DNA from: an uncultured Gemmatimonadota bacterium
GTDB lineage: Bacteria; Gemmatimonadota; Gemmatimonadetes; Gemmatimonadales; Gemmatimonadaceae
Direction: 5' to 3'
Length of the DNA: 8,678 nt
Assembly (NCBI GenBank): GCA_946887155.1
Contig: CAMPKM010000097.1
Location: 1 to 8,678 of the forward strand
The notes beneath the pieces were generated by a model. It was not told where the DNA came from, made no database searches, and saw only the letters and a list, made by a program, of their open reading frames with translations. Shown here piece after piece: positions 1-6,738 of this stretch (position 1 is its first letter; each line of letters begins with the position of its first letter). The position numbers were made by a program, and so were the translations under genes.

Positions 1-1
1 G

Positions 2-1384
2 CTCGACTCGAAAATCTCGGCCACCAGGCCACTGCGGTTCTTCGGCTACGGCATCGTCGTGGGCCACGGCGCAAAACTGCCCGTACGCCTGCAGACCGAG
101 GTGATGGACCTGCTCGAGGAATGGGGAGTGCCGGTTGCCCCGCATCGGTTGCATTGCAGGTCGCTGGCCGAGGTAATGACCTGGGCGCACAAACTCGAAC
201 ACGAACTGCGTGCCGACCTCAATTTCGCGATCGATGGCGGCGTGGTGAAGGTCAACGAGATCGCGCTGCAGCAGGATCTCGGCGTCATTGGTGGCCGCGA
301 GCCGCGCTGGGCCATCGCCCGGAAATTTGCGCCCGACATCGCCGAGACCACGCTACTCGAGATCAGGGTCAACGTGGGGCGGACGGGTGCGCTCAATCCG
401 TACGCCGTGCTCGAGCCCGTGGAGATCGGTGGCACGACCGTCACCTATGCCACCCTGCATAACGAGGACCTGATCGTCCGGAAGGACCTGCGCCTCGGTG
501 ATCGCGTGCAGGTCAAGCGGGCGGGGGAAGTCATTCCGCAGTTGATCGGGCCCGTTCCTGAAAAGCGCACCGGGAAGGAGAAATCCTGGCGCATGCCGGC
601 GGCGTGTCCGGTCTGCGGCACACCGGTCGTCCGCGACGAAGGCGATGCGATGCACTTCTGCCCGAACGCCGCCTGTCCGGGCCGGCGGCTCGAAGCCATT
701 CGTCACTTTGCCTCGAAAGGCGCGATGGACATCCGCGGCCTGGGCGAGATGCGCGTCGCCCAGTTGGTGGAAGCTGGACTGGTCAACGACGTGGCCGATC
801 TTTACGACCTCACGTCCGCCACGCTGATGACGGTCGAGGGGTTCGCCATGAAAAGCGCTGAGCAACTCGTGGCGGCAATCGATGCCTCACGCGCGCAGCC
901 GCTCTCGCGATTGCTGTTCGGTCTTGGCATCCGGCATGTGGGGGCCACTGCCGCGGAGATCCTCGCGCGGGAGTTTCACACGATGGAAGCGCTTCGCAAT
1001 GCCTCCGAAGCGCGCATCGGTTCGGTGCACGGCATCGGCGATGTTATCGCTGCGTCCGTAGCCGAGTATTTTCATGACGCCACCAGCCAGCGGCTGATCG
1101 ACCGACTGGAAGTGAGGCAGCTCACATTCCGGGAGCCGCAGACGGTCGCCACCGACGGTGCCCTGCGCGGCTCGACGGTCGTCATTACTGGAACGCTACC
1201 GACACTCAGCCGGCAACAGGCGACTACCTTGATTGAGCAGAATGGTGGTCGCGTGACCGACAGTGTGTCGAAGAAAACCAGTTTCGTGCTGGCCGGTGAA
1301 TCGCCAGGCAGCAAGATCGAGAAGGCCCGAAGTCTCGGCGTGGAAGTGATCGACGAATCGGAACTGCACCGACGCCTCAAGTAA
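2..1384 (+). CDS. ligA: NAD-dependent DNA ligase LigA (5'-truncated by window edge)
   Basis: LigA seals nicks between Okazaki fragments and in repair, using NAD+ to adenylate itself and then the 5' phosphate. The frame is open from base 2, so the gene starts before the window. About 460 residues are visible of a usual 670-700. The N-terminal Ia domain and the KxDG lysine are therefore outside. Visible in order: the end of the adenylation domain (PLRFFGYG near base 32; motif DGGVVKV at 233-253; PRWAIARKF ending near 328), the OB fold (VNVGRTGALNPYAVLEPV, about 368-424), a four-cysteine zinc finger (CPVC and CPNAAC, about 605-676), the helix-hairpin-helix region (about 700-1090) and a C-terminal BRCT domain (about 1160-1381). 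The stop is TAA. Motif IV has Gly where Val is usual (DGVVIKV-type), and the RWAIAYKF-type motif has Arg for Tyr. The domain order is complete, so it is probably the main ligase, although a second LigA paralogue is possible. Confidence 0.96.
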   Translation, partial: LDSKISATRPLRFFGYGIVVGHGAKLPVRLQTEVMDLLEEWGVPVAPHRLHCRSLAEVMTWAHKLEHELRADLNFAIDGGVVKVNEIALQQDLGVIGGREPRWAIARKFAPDIAETTLLEIRVNVGRTGALNPYAVLEPVEIGGTTVTYATLHNEDLIVRKDLRLGDRVQVKRAGEVIPQLIGPVPEKRTGKEKSWRMPAACPVCGTPVVRDEGDAMHFCPNAACPGRRLEAIRHFASKGAMDIRGLGEMRVAQLVEAGLVNDVADLYDLTSATLMTVEGFAMKSAEQLVAAIDASRAQPLSRLLFGLGIRHVGATAAEILAREFHTMEALRNASEARIGSVHGIGDVIAASVAEYFHDATSQRLIDRLEVRQLTFREPQTVATDGALRGSTVVITGTLPTLSRQQATTLIEQNGGRVTDSVSKKTSFVLAGESPGSKIEKARSLGVEVIDESELHRRLK

Positions 1385-1396
1385 CCGGGGAAGAAC

Positions 1397-1957
1397 ATGG
1401 TCGTGACGACGGAACGCCAGCGCGAAATGCTCACCGTGACGCGTGCCTCGCTGCTGTCACTTCGCGCGGCATTGCTTCGCGGAGGAGATGCCAACGCTGC
1501 CGTGACGCTGCAGGAAGCGGGATACGCCGGCGGCACGGCGCTGTTCGAATCGTTCCGGGACTGGCTGGCGGAACGATCCGACATCGCGATCGAAGACCTC
1601 GACGTCGAAGCGTTCCAGCATCGCGCGTCGGAGTACTTCAGCGAGACCGGCTGGGGCACGCTGCATGTCGGCAGCCTCGAAGACGTCGTCGCCACGCTCG
1701 ATTCCCCCGACTGGGGTGAATGCGACACGACCCTCGGTACCCAACAGCCCTCGTGCCACCTGACCACCGGCATGTTCGCCGACCTGTTCGGCCGCCTGGC
1801 TGGCTCGCCTGTGGCCGTGCTGGAAGTCGAGTGCCGGTCAGCCGGTCATGAACGCTGTCGCTTCCTGGTCGGCAGCCCCGACGTCATGGACGCGGTGTAC
1901 GAAGAAATGGGACGGGGGACGGAGTACGAAGCAGCCGTCCACGCACAAGCGCCCTGA
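1397..1957 (+). CDS. V4R-domain protein, probable small-molecule sensor
   Basis: This 186-residue soluble protein has no signal peptide or membrane segment. Residues about 85-160 match the V4R (vinyl-4-reductase) fold: a GWG turn at 85-87, then SCHLTTGMFADLFGRLAG and VAVLEVECRSAGHERCRFLVG. Cysteines lie at 109, 120, 146 and 154; the last two sit in the C-x7-C segment typical of V4R. In the known families this domain binds small hydrophobic ligands (the sensing part of XylR/DmpR-type regulators) or occurs in bacteriochlorophyll biosynthesis (BchJ). Here it has no DNA-binding, ATPase or signalling domain; the N-terminal 80 residues look helical and I do not recognise them. The ATG at 1397 follows GGGGAAG at 1387-1393, and the gene starts 12 bases after ligA, so co-transcription is likely. 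The ligand and output are unknown. The family call is firm and the role is inferred. Confidence 0.85.
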   Translation: MVVTTERQREMLTVTRASLLSLRAALLRGGDANAAVTLQEAGYAGGTALFESFRDWLAERSDIAIEDLDVEAFQHRASEYFSETGWGTLHVGSLEDVVATLDSPDWGECDTTLGTQQPSCHLTTGMFADLFGRLAGSPVAVLEVECRSAGHERCRFLVGSPDVMDAVYEEMGRGTEYEAAVHAQAP

Positions 1958-1966
1958 ACTCAGGGC
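1951..1966. terminator. small hairpin spanning two convergent stop codons
   Basis: GCCCTG at 1951-1956 and CAGGGC at 1961-1966 form a perfect 6-bp stem with an AACT loop. The TGA of the V4R gene (1955-1957) and the reverse-strand TGA of the phosphoribosyltransferase gene (1960-1962) both lie inside it. There is no T tract on either side, so a classical intrinsic terminator is doubtful. It could limit read-through between the convergent genes or protect 3' ends. The hairpin is seen in the sequence; its function is a guess. Confidence 0.35.
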
Positions 1967-2481
1967 TCGCCGGCCTGATACTTCGGGTTAGGCACGAGAT
2001 CTCCGTCCACGAGAATCTCCCGATCCCACGGCAGGACGATCGCGCTTTCCGTTTCCAGCCCGTGGAAGTCGGGTTCGTAAGACCCCGTTCGGAACGAAAC
2101 GGCAGTCCGCACTTCACGCGCGCCGGCGTTTACGAGCGCGGCCACCGCCAACCGTAGCGTGTCCCCGCTGTCGCAGGTTTCGTCGACGATCAGCACGCGC
2201 CGTCCGCCGACCTCCTGAGGCGCGGCGCCGAGGACAGCCGGTGTCTGGCGGATCGGCGTACTGTCCGTGCGCCGTGAAATCAGGATCGAGCGAAAATCGC
2301 GATCGAGAATGGCCGCAATCACGGCACCCGGGATGACACCGGCCGTCGCTATACCGACAACGATTTCCGGGTCGTACGACCGCGCGACTTTCAGCGCCAG
2401 GGCGCGGGACAGCTCGCCGAAAAGCGGCCATTCCACCTGGAAGTAACCCTTGGTCGAATCAGCCTTGTATTTGCGCGGCAT
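1960..2481 (-). CDS. phosphoribosyltransferase, hypoxanthine/xanthine-type
   Basis: This 173-residue cytoplasmic type I phosphoribosyltransferase would transfer the phosphoribosyl group of PRPP to a base, most likely a purine in salvage. The PRPP-binding loop is clear at residues 96-109 (VLIVDETCDSGDTL), with the paired acidic residues D100-E101 at its start and the SGDT phosphate loop. The fold's N-terminal strand and loop are at about 39-51 (EIVVGIATAGVIP). A C-terminal PWD at 151-153 resembles the PWE of COG2236-type proteins, where an aromatic residue stacks on the base. That points to the Hpt/Gpt-like group rather than OPRT, APRT or ComF, but the substrate cannot be fixed by eye. The ATG at 2479-2481 has no good Shine-Dalgarno sequence; an upstream reverse-strand ATG is out of frame. 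It converges on the V4R gene with 2 bases between stops and diverges from the TPR gene across about 200 bases that must hold both promoters. Confidence 0.88.
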   Translation of the reverse strand: MPRKYKADSTKGYFQVEWPLFGELSRALALKVARSYDPEIVVGIATAGVIPGAVIAAILDRDFRSILISRRTDSTPIRQTPAVLGAAPQEVGGRRVLIVDETCDSGDTLRLAVAALVNAGAREVRTAVSFRTGSYEPDFHGLETESAIVLPWDREILVDGDLVPNPKYQAGEP

Positions 2482-2680
2482 GCAGGGGGGTCATGGAAGG
2501 CGCCGGATGCTGTCGCAAGCTATCGCGCCGGGCAATCGCTGTTAATCCCTTGCACTTTGCCCTTCGTGCTCATCACTGCTTTGCGCTCGGCAGTTCTCTC
2601 ATTACCTTCGGATCGATCGCGCCCGTGCACGCGCTGCGTGCGCTTCGCCACACGGCCCAAGCCGAGTTGGAACAAAACGC

Positions 2681-3151
2681 ATGTCGTGGATAAGCCGCCT
2701 CTTCGGCGGCAGATCTGAGCAGGAACTCAAGCCGCAGCGCCTCGACTATCTCAACGAGGCGCTGTCGCTGGAGCGACAGGGTGACTTTGACGCCGCCATC
2801 ACCTCGTACCGGCTCGCCCTGCGCCAGAAGCCTGACGACACCAAGGCCCTCCAGAATCTGGCCATCACGCTGACGCGCGTGGGCCGCTTCGAGGAGGCCA
2901 TCAAGGCGTATCGTCAGGCGCTGACCCTCAAGCCGGCGCTCTCGGGTCCACACTACGGGCTGGCATTCCTGCACGTCAGGCGCGGTGAGCGTGATGCCGC
3001 TATCCAGCATCTCGAGGCCTTCCTGGCCGCTCCTCCGTCGGGCGGCGAACCGGAGCGCTGGATCGAACACGCCCGGACCACCCTGGCGACCCTCAAGTCA
3101 CCCGACGACGCCGAACTTGGCGACCAGGACCTGCCGCCCCACGAGCTATAG
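2681..3151 (+). CDS. TPR-repeat protein
   Basis: This short protein (156 residues) is built mainly of tetratricopeptide repeats, which form helical hairpins that bind partner proteins. Three units can be placed at about residues 20-53, 54-87 and 88-121. They carry the expected pattern (GDFDAAITSYRLALRQKPDD; GRFEEAIKAYRQALTLKP; GERDAAIQHLEAFLAAPP). It begins MSWISRLFGG, a short amphipathic stretch and not a signal peptide, and ends in a charged acidic tail. The Shine-Dalgarno is weak (GAGTTGGAACAAAACGC before the ATG). The TAG stop at 3149-3151 lies 1 base before the GTG of the ParA gene, so translation is probably coupled. A role as an adaptor or partner of that ATPase is inferred from this arrangement and has no known precedent that I can name. 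Confidence 0.86.
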   Translation: MSWISRLFGGRSEQELKPQRLDYLNEALSLERQGDFDAAITSYRLALRQKPDDTKALQNLAITLTRVGRFEEAIKAYRQALTLKPALSGPHYGLAFLHVRRGERDAAIQHLEAFLAAPPSGGEPERWIEHARTTLATLKSPDDAELGDQDLPPHEL

Positions 3152-3152
3152 C

Positions 3153-3920
3153 GTGGGGCGCGTCCTCGCGGTCGTGAGCCAGAAGGGTGGTGTCGGAAAG
3201 ACCACAACGTCGGTGAACCTTGCGGCTGCGTTCGCTCGCCGCGGCCTCAAGACGCTGCTCGTGGATGTCGATCCGCAGGGTGCTGTGCGTTACGGGGCCG
3301 GGTTGCGTCGCGGTCACGCCGCCTATGGGTTTGCCGATTACCTCGCCGGCTCGCGATCGCTGCGCGAAGTCCTGCTCCCCACGTCCCTGCCCTGGCTCCG
3401 CGTGATACTCGCGGGCAGCGTGACGGACGAGGCGGACCACACGCAGTACATCAAGCTGGTCGAGAGTACAAACCTCGTGCACGAGCTGCTAATGATGGCG
3501 CGTGAACGGTGCGACATCGTGGTCGTGGATACGCCACCGGGTCTTGGACCAATCGTGCAGCGCGTCCTGCAGTCGAGCGACCGGGCGATCGTGCCGTTGC
3601 AGAGCGAGCCGCTCGCGCTACAGACAACTCCACAGATCCTCCGGGGTATCCAGGAGGTCATCGCGTCGAATGAAGGACTGACCCTCGACGGCATCCTCCT
3701 GACGATGCACGACCCGTCGAACCCCGCTTCCGAAAGAATTGCCCAGTACGTGCGCTCACACCTTCCGGCCAACATGCTCTTCGACCAGTCGATCCCGCGC
3801 ACCGTCGCCGCGGTCGACGCCTTCGCGGCCGGCCAGCCGGTAGTCCTGCGCACACCTTCCGACGCCGCTGCCCAGGCGTACGTCAACCTCGCGACCATCC
3901 TGTCGGAACGACTCCGGTGA
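3153..3920 (+). CDS. ParA/Soj-family ATPase (orphan, no ParB)
   Basis: This is a ParA/MinD-superfamily ATPase of 255 residues, the usual length for a Soj-like protein. Enzymes of this group dimerise on ATP, bind DNA non-specifically and move or position a cargo (plasmids, chromosome origins, chemoreceptor clusters, carboxysomes). Visible motifs: deviant Walker A KGGVGKTT at 11-18 with both lysines, A' motif DVDPQG at 38-43, Walker B VVVDTPPG at 123-130, and the C-terminal IPRTVAAVDAFAAGQPV (214-230) typical of Soj. The frame is open further upstream, to 2985, but that extension overlaps the TPR gene, is Pro/Ser/Arg-rich and resembles no ParA. GTG at 3153 puts the first beta strand at residue 4, so it is chosen. 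No parB or parS is present. The A' motif continues AVRYGAG, whereas Soj proteins usually have a polar NAT-like triplet there. Confidence 0.9.
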   Translation: MGRVLAVVSQKGGVGKTTTSVNLAAAFARRGLKTLLVDVDPQGAVRYGAGLRRGHAAYGFADYLAGSRSLREVLLPTSLPWLRVILAGSVTDEADHTQYIKLVESTNLVHELLMMARERCDIVVVDTPPGLGPIVQRVLQSSDRAIVPLQSEPLALQTTPQILRGIQEVIASNEGLTLDGILLTMHDPSNPASERIAQYVRSHLPANMLFDQSIPRTVAAVDAFAAGQPVVLRTPSDAAAQAYVNLATILSERLR

Positions 3921-3949
3921 GACGCGCTGCTCGTGACGGGTGACTCGTG

Positions 3950-4720
3950 ATGCGGCGCATCGAACGCGGCGTCCTCGCACTCCTGTCGTTGATCGCTGTC
4001 GCCTGCATCGACCTCTCGACCGACCCGGATGAAATCGTCGCGATCGAGTTCGGGGACCTGCCATGGCCGTCGATCGTTGCGGGCGATACGCTGCGTGATG
4101 CGTCGGGAGCCATAGCGCCGCTGATGGCCAGGTTGTTCGACGGCAATGGCGATCCCGCCGACGGTCCCGTCGAGTTTCTGGTGCAGGAACCCGGGCTTCG
4201 TATCGTGAACGGCAACATGCTCGTTGCCGAAGCCACGGCGACGGGACCGATCGGCATCATCGCGTCGACGACCGGCATCCAGAGCGTACCGACCACGATT
4301 AACGTCGTGCCGAAACCGGACTCCCTGGCCGTGGAAGGAACCATCACACCGCTCGAATGGGTGGTTCCCGACGACCCGGCCCTGAACACGTCTCAGCCGC
4401 TGACGGTCAAGCTGCTGTCCAACACGACCGCCACACCAGCTCCGGTTCCGTCGTGGGTCGTTCGATTTCAGCTCGAAGCCGGCGGCCGGATAATTCCTGA
4501 AAACGATACCACGCAGATCTGGCTTGTGGGTGACAACGGTCGGCCGGCATCTGCGGACACCACGGACGGCGGCGGCTTGGCCTCACGACGGGTACGGCTT
4601 CGCGTTGCACCCGGGCTTACCCCGCCCGACTCGGCCGTAATTACGGTTACCGCGTCGTATAACGGAGCGCCGTTGATTGGCTCGCCCCTCGTCCTCGTTC
4701 TTCCGCTCGTCCCGCGCTGA
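3950..4720 (+). CDS. Ig-like lipoprotein, exported
   Basis: This 256-residue protein has a signal peptide: MRR, then a hydrophobic stretch, then A-V-A-C with Cys19. This resembles a lipobox with Ala instead of Leu at -3. It should be anchored in a membrane, probably the outer membrane. The mature part looks all-beta. Residues about 20-120 resemble a bacterial Ig-like domain (VAGDTLRD, a polar loop, then TTINVVPKPDSLAVEG). Residues about 120-256 resemble a second one, with ADTTDGGGLASRRVRL and AVITVTASYNG similar to Big_1/invasin-like repeats. No catalytic motif is seen. GTG at 3947 directly precedes ATG 3950; the ATG is preferred. The gene begins 29 bases after parA stops and ends 64 bases before the acyl-CoA ligase, so it probably shares their transcript. 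Function unknown; adhesion or an envelope-structural role is a guess. Confidence 0.78.
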   Translation: MRRIERGVLALLSLIAVACIDLSTDPDEIVAIEFGDLPWPSIVAGDTLRDASGAIAPLMARLFDGNGDPADGPVEFLVQEPGLRIVNGNMLVAEATATGPIGIIASTTGIQSVPTTINVVPKPDSLAVEGTITPLEWVVPDDPALNTSQPLTVKLLSNTTATPAPVPSWVVRFQLEAGGRIIPENDTTQIWLVGDNGRPASADTTDGGGLASRRVRLRVAPGLTPPDSAVITVTASYNGAPLIGSPLVLVLPLVPR

Positions 4721-4784
4721 GCGGAGATTCCGCGCAGCGGTAGCAGGTGGCGATGGCGGAAGCACACGACCACTTTCCAACTCA

Positions 4785-6638
4785 ATGTCTCAGTCGACGT
4801 ACGCGCGCGGTGCGGGTGATCGACCACCTCCGGGGACGCTGAACGAACTGTTCTTCACGTCTGCGCGGAAGTGGAACAAGCCTGACGCCCTGCTCGTTCG
4901 CGTCGACGGCAAGTGGCAACCGATTTCGCACGCCACGATGCTCGAGCGCGTTCGCCGCATCGCGTTCGGCCTTGCGTCGCTGGGCATCGAACGAGGCGAC
5001 CGCGTCGCGATCCTGTCTGAGAACAGGCCGGAATGGGCGTTCGCCGATTACGCTTGCCTGACGGCCGGCTTTGCCGATGTGCCGATTTATGGCACGCTGC
5101 CGGCGGAGCAGATTCCGCACCTCCTGGAAGACAGCGGCGCTGTGGCGATTTTTGTCTCGAACGTCGCACAAGCCGGGAAGATCGCCAGCATCCGGCGCCG
5201 CTGTCCGAAGCTGCGCCATGTGATCGCCTTCGACGCCAACGCGAAGCATAACGCGGACGTGACGCTTCGTGACCTCGAGGCGCGTGGCACTGCCGCGGAC
5301 ACGCCGGAGCGTGCGGCCGAGTACGAACGCGCGGCGCTGGCGGTGTCGCCTGACGATATCGCCACGATCATCTACACATCGGGCACGACGGGGGCGCCCA
5401 AGGGCGTGATGCTGTCGCATGACAACATTCGTTCCAACGTCGAAGGCGCCTGCCGCCTGGTACAGATCGAGAACGACACGGCGCTCTCGTTTCTGCCGCT
5501 GAGTCACATCTTCGAGCGGATGGGTGATTACTGGTTCTTCATCACCGGGACCACGATTGCCTATGTAGACAGCTTCGACCTCGTCCCGCAGGCGATGCTG
5601 GAGGTGCGTCCGACGATCGCCATGTCGGTGCCTCGACTCTACGAAAAGATGTATGCGCGGGTGCTCGAGAACGCGCTCTCGGGCGGAGCGGTCAAGAAGA
5701 GGATTTTCTTCTGGGCGCGGTCCGTTGCTGATCGCTGGGCCGACCAGAAACTCGCCGGCCGCGAACCGGGCGGGCTGCTGGCGTTGCAGTACGCGCTGGC
5801 GCAGAAGCTGGTGTTCTCGAAGCTGAAGGCGCGCACGGGCGGGCGGATGCGATTTTTCGTTTCCGGTGGTGCACCGCTCGCGCCGGAAATCAACAAGTTC
5901 TTCTATGCGGCCGGCCTGACGATCCTCGAGGGGTATGGGCTCACCGAGACCTCGCCGGTGATCGGGGTGAACACGCCGGACAACTTCCGCATCGGCACGA
6001 TCGGGAAGCCGATCGACGGCGTCGAGGTGAAGGTTGCGCCCGATGGCGAGCTCCTCACGCGGGGGCCGCACGTCATGAAGGGCTACTTCAACAATCCCGA
6101 CGCGACCGCCGAAGCGATCGACAGCGACGGCTGGTTCCACACCGGTGACATCGGCGTGATCGAGGATGGGTTCATCCGGATCACGGACCGGAAGAAGGAC
6201 CTCATCGTCACCGCCGGCGGCAAGAACATCGCGCCGCAGCCGATCGAGAACATGGTGAAGACGAACAAGTTCGTGTCGCAGGCGGTGGTGATCGGCGATC
6301 GCCGGAAGTTCACGGTCCTGCTCATCGTGCCGAATTTCGAGCAAGTCGAAAAATGGGCGAAGCAGCGGAACATGATCTGGACCGACCGCTCGCAGCTCCT
6401 GGCGATGCCGGCCGTGCAGCAGATGGTGGAACAGGAGGTGCGGTCGAAGCTGACCGGGCTGGCACCGTTCGAGATGCCGAAGAAGATTGCGTTGTTAGGC
6501 AGCGACTTCTCGGTGGAGAGCGGCGAGCTGACGCCCACGCTCAAGGTAAAGCGGCGGGTGATCGAGAAGAACTACAAGTCGCTGATCGATTCCCTGTACA
6601 CCGCCACGGATCCGGCGCTGGCGGGTGTGCGAGTGTAA
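4785..6638 (+). CDS. long-chain fatty acid-CoA ligase (AMP-forming, FadD type)
   Basis: This ANL-superfamily enzyme activates a fatty acid with ATP to an acyl-adenylate and then transfers it to CoA, feeding beta-oxidation or lipid synthesis. It has 617 residues, normal for the COG1022 group. Seen in order: P-loop YTSGTTGAPKG at 197-207, the PLSHIFERMGDYW segment typical of this group, YGLTETSP at 384-391, WFHTGD at 450-455, the hinge/A8 motif DRKKDLIVTAGGKN at 468-481, and K587 in TPTLKVKR, the position of the conserved C-terminal lysine. There is no signal peptide or membrane helix, so it is cytosolic or peripheral. ATG 4785 (MSQSTYARG) is chosen. The frame is open back to TTG 4677, but that part overlaps the lipoprotein gene and is Ser/Arg-rich with no family match. 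The Shine-Dalgarno is weak. It is the last gene of a + strand run ending at the hairpin terminator at 6695-6725. Confidence 0.95.
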   Translation: MSQSTYARGAGDRPPPGTLNELFFTSARKWNKPDALLVRVDGKWQPISHATMLERVRRIAFGLASLGIERGDRVAILSENRPEWAFADYACLTAGFADVPIYGTLPAEQIPHLLEDSGAVAIFVSNVAQAGKIASIRRRCPKLRHVIAFDANAKHNADVTLRDLEARGTAADTPERAAEYERAALAVSPDDIATIIYTSGTTGAPKGVMLSHDNIRSNVEGACRLVQIENDTALSFLPLSHIFERMGDYWFFITGTTIAYVDSFDLVPQAMLEVRPTIAMSVPRLYEKMYARVLENALSGGAVKKRIFFWARSVADRWADQKLAGREPGGLLALQYALAQKLVFSKLKARTGGRMRFFVSGGAPLAPEINKFFYAAGLTILEGYGLTETSPVIGVNTPDNFRIGTIGKPIDGVEVKVAPDGELLTRGPHVMKGYFNNPDATAEAIDSDGWFHTGDIGVIEDGFIRITDRKKDLIVTAGGKNIAPQPIENMVKTNKFVSQAVVIGDRRKFTVLLIVPNFEQVEKWAKQRNMIWTDRSQLLAMPAVQQMVEQEVRSKLTGLAPFEMPKKIALLGSDFSVESGELTPTLKVKRRVIEKNYKSLIDSLYTATDPALAGVRV

Positions 6639-6687
6639 GGCGATGGATTGCATTGAACCCGGGAGTTTCTCGTAGATTGCGGCAGCC

Positions 6688-6725
6688 AAAAAAAGAGCGC
6701 CCGGGTAACCGGGCGCCCTCTTTTT
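6688..6725. terminator. bidirectional Rho-independent terminator
   Basis: GCGCCCGG at 6697-6704 pairs perfectly with CCGGGCGC at 6709-6716 around a GTAA (GNRA-type) loop, and the stem can extend over AG/CT with a two-base bulge. Seven A lie on the left (6688-6694) and five T on the right (6721-6725), so each strand reads a GC-rich stem followed by a U tract. It lies 49 bases after the acyl-CoA ligase stop and 13 bases past the stop of the - strand secreted protein, and should stop both transcripts. Confidence 0.93.
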
Positions 6726-6738
6726 CCTGGTTTACTGC

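Noticed and set aside
2493..2693. 66-codon + strand frame between the phosphoribosyltransferase and TPR genes
   Set aside because: It overlaps the TPR start, lies in the divergent promoter region and has no domain or ribosome binding site support.
2985..3152. N-terminal extension of the ParA frame
   Set aside because: It overlaps the TPR gene, is Pro/Ser/Arg-rich, and the ParA fold starts right after GTG 3153.
4677..4784. N-terminal extension of the acyl-CoA ligase from TTG 4677
   Set aside because: It overlaps the lipoprotein gene and is low-complexity Ser/Arg; the family normally starts near ATG 4785.
4782..6344. 520-codon open frame on the - strand opposite the acyl-CoA ligase
   Set aside because: It is antisense to a gene with all ANL motifs; its product is Arg/His/Asp-rich with no family character. 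GC-rich codon use opens this frame.
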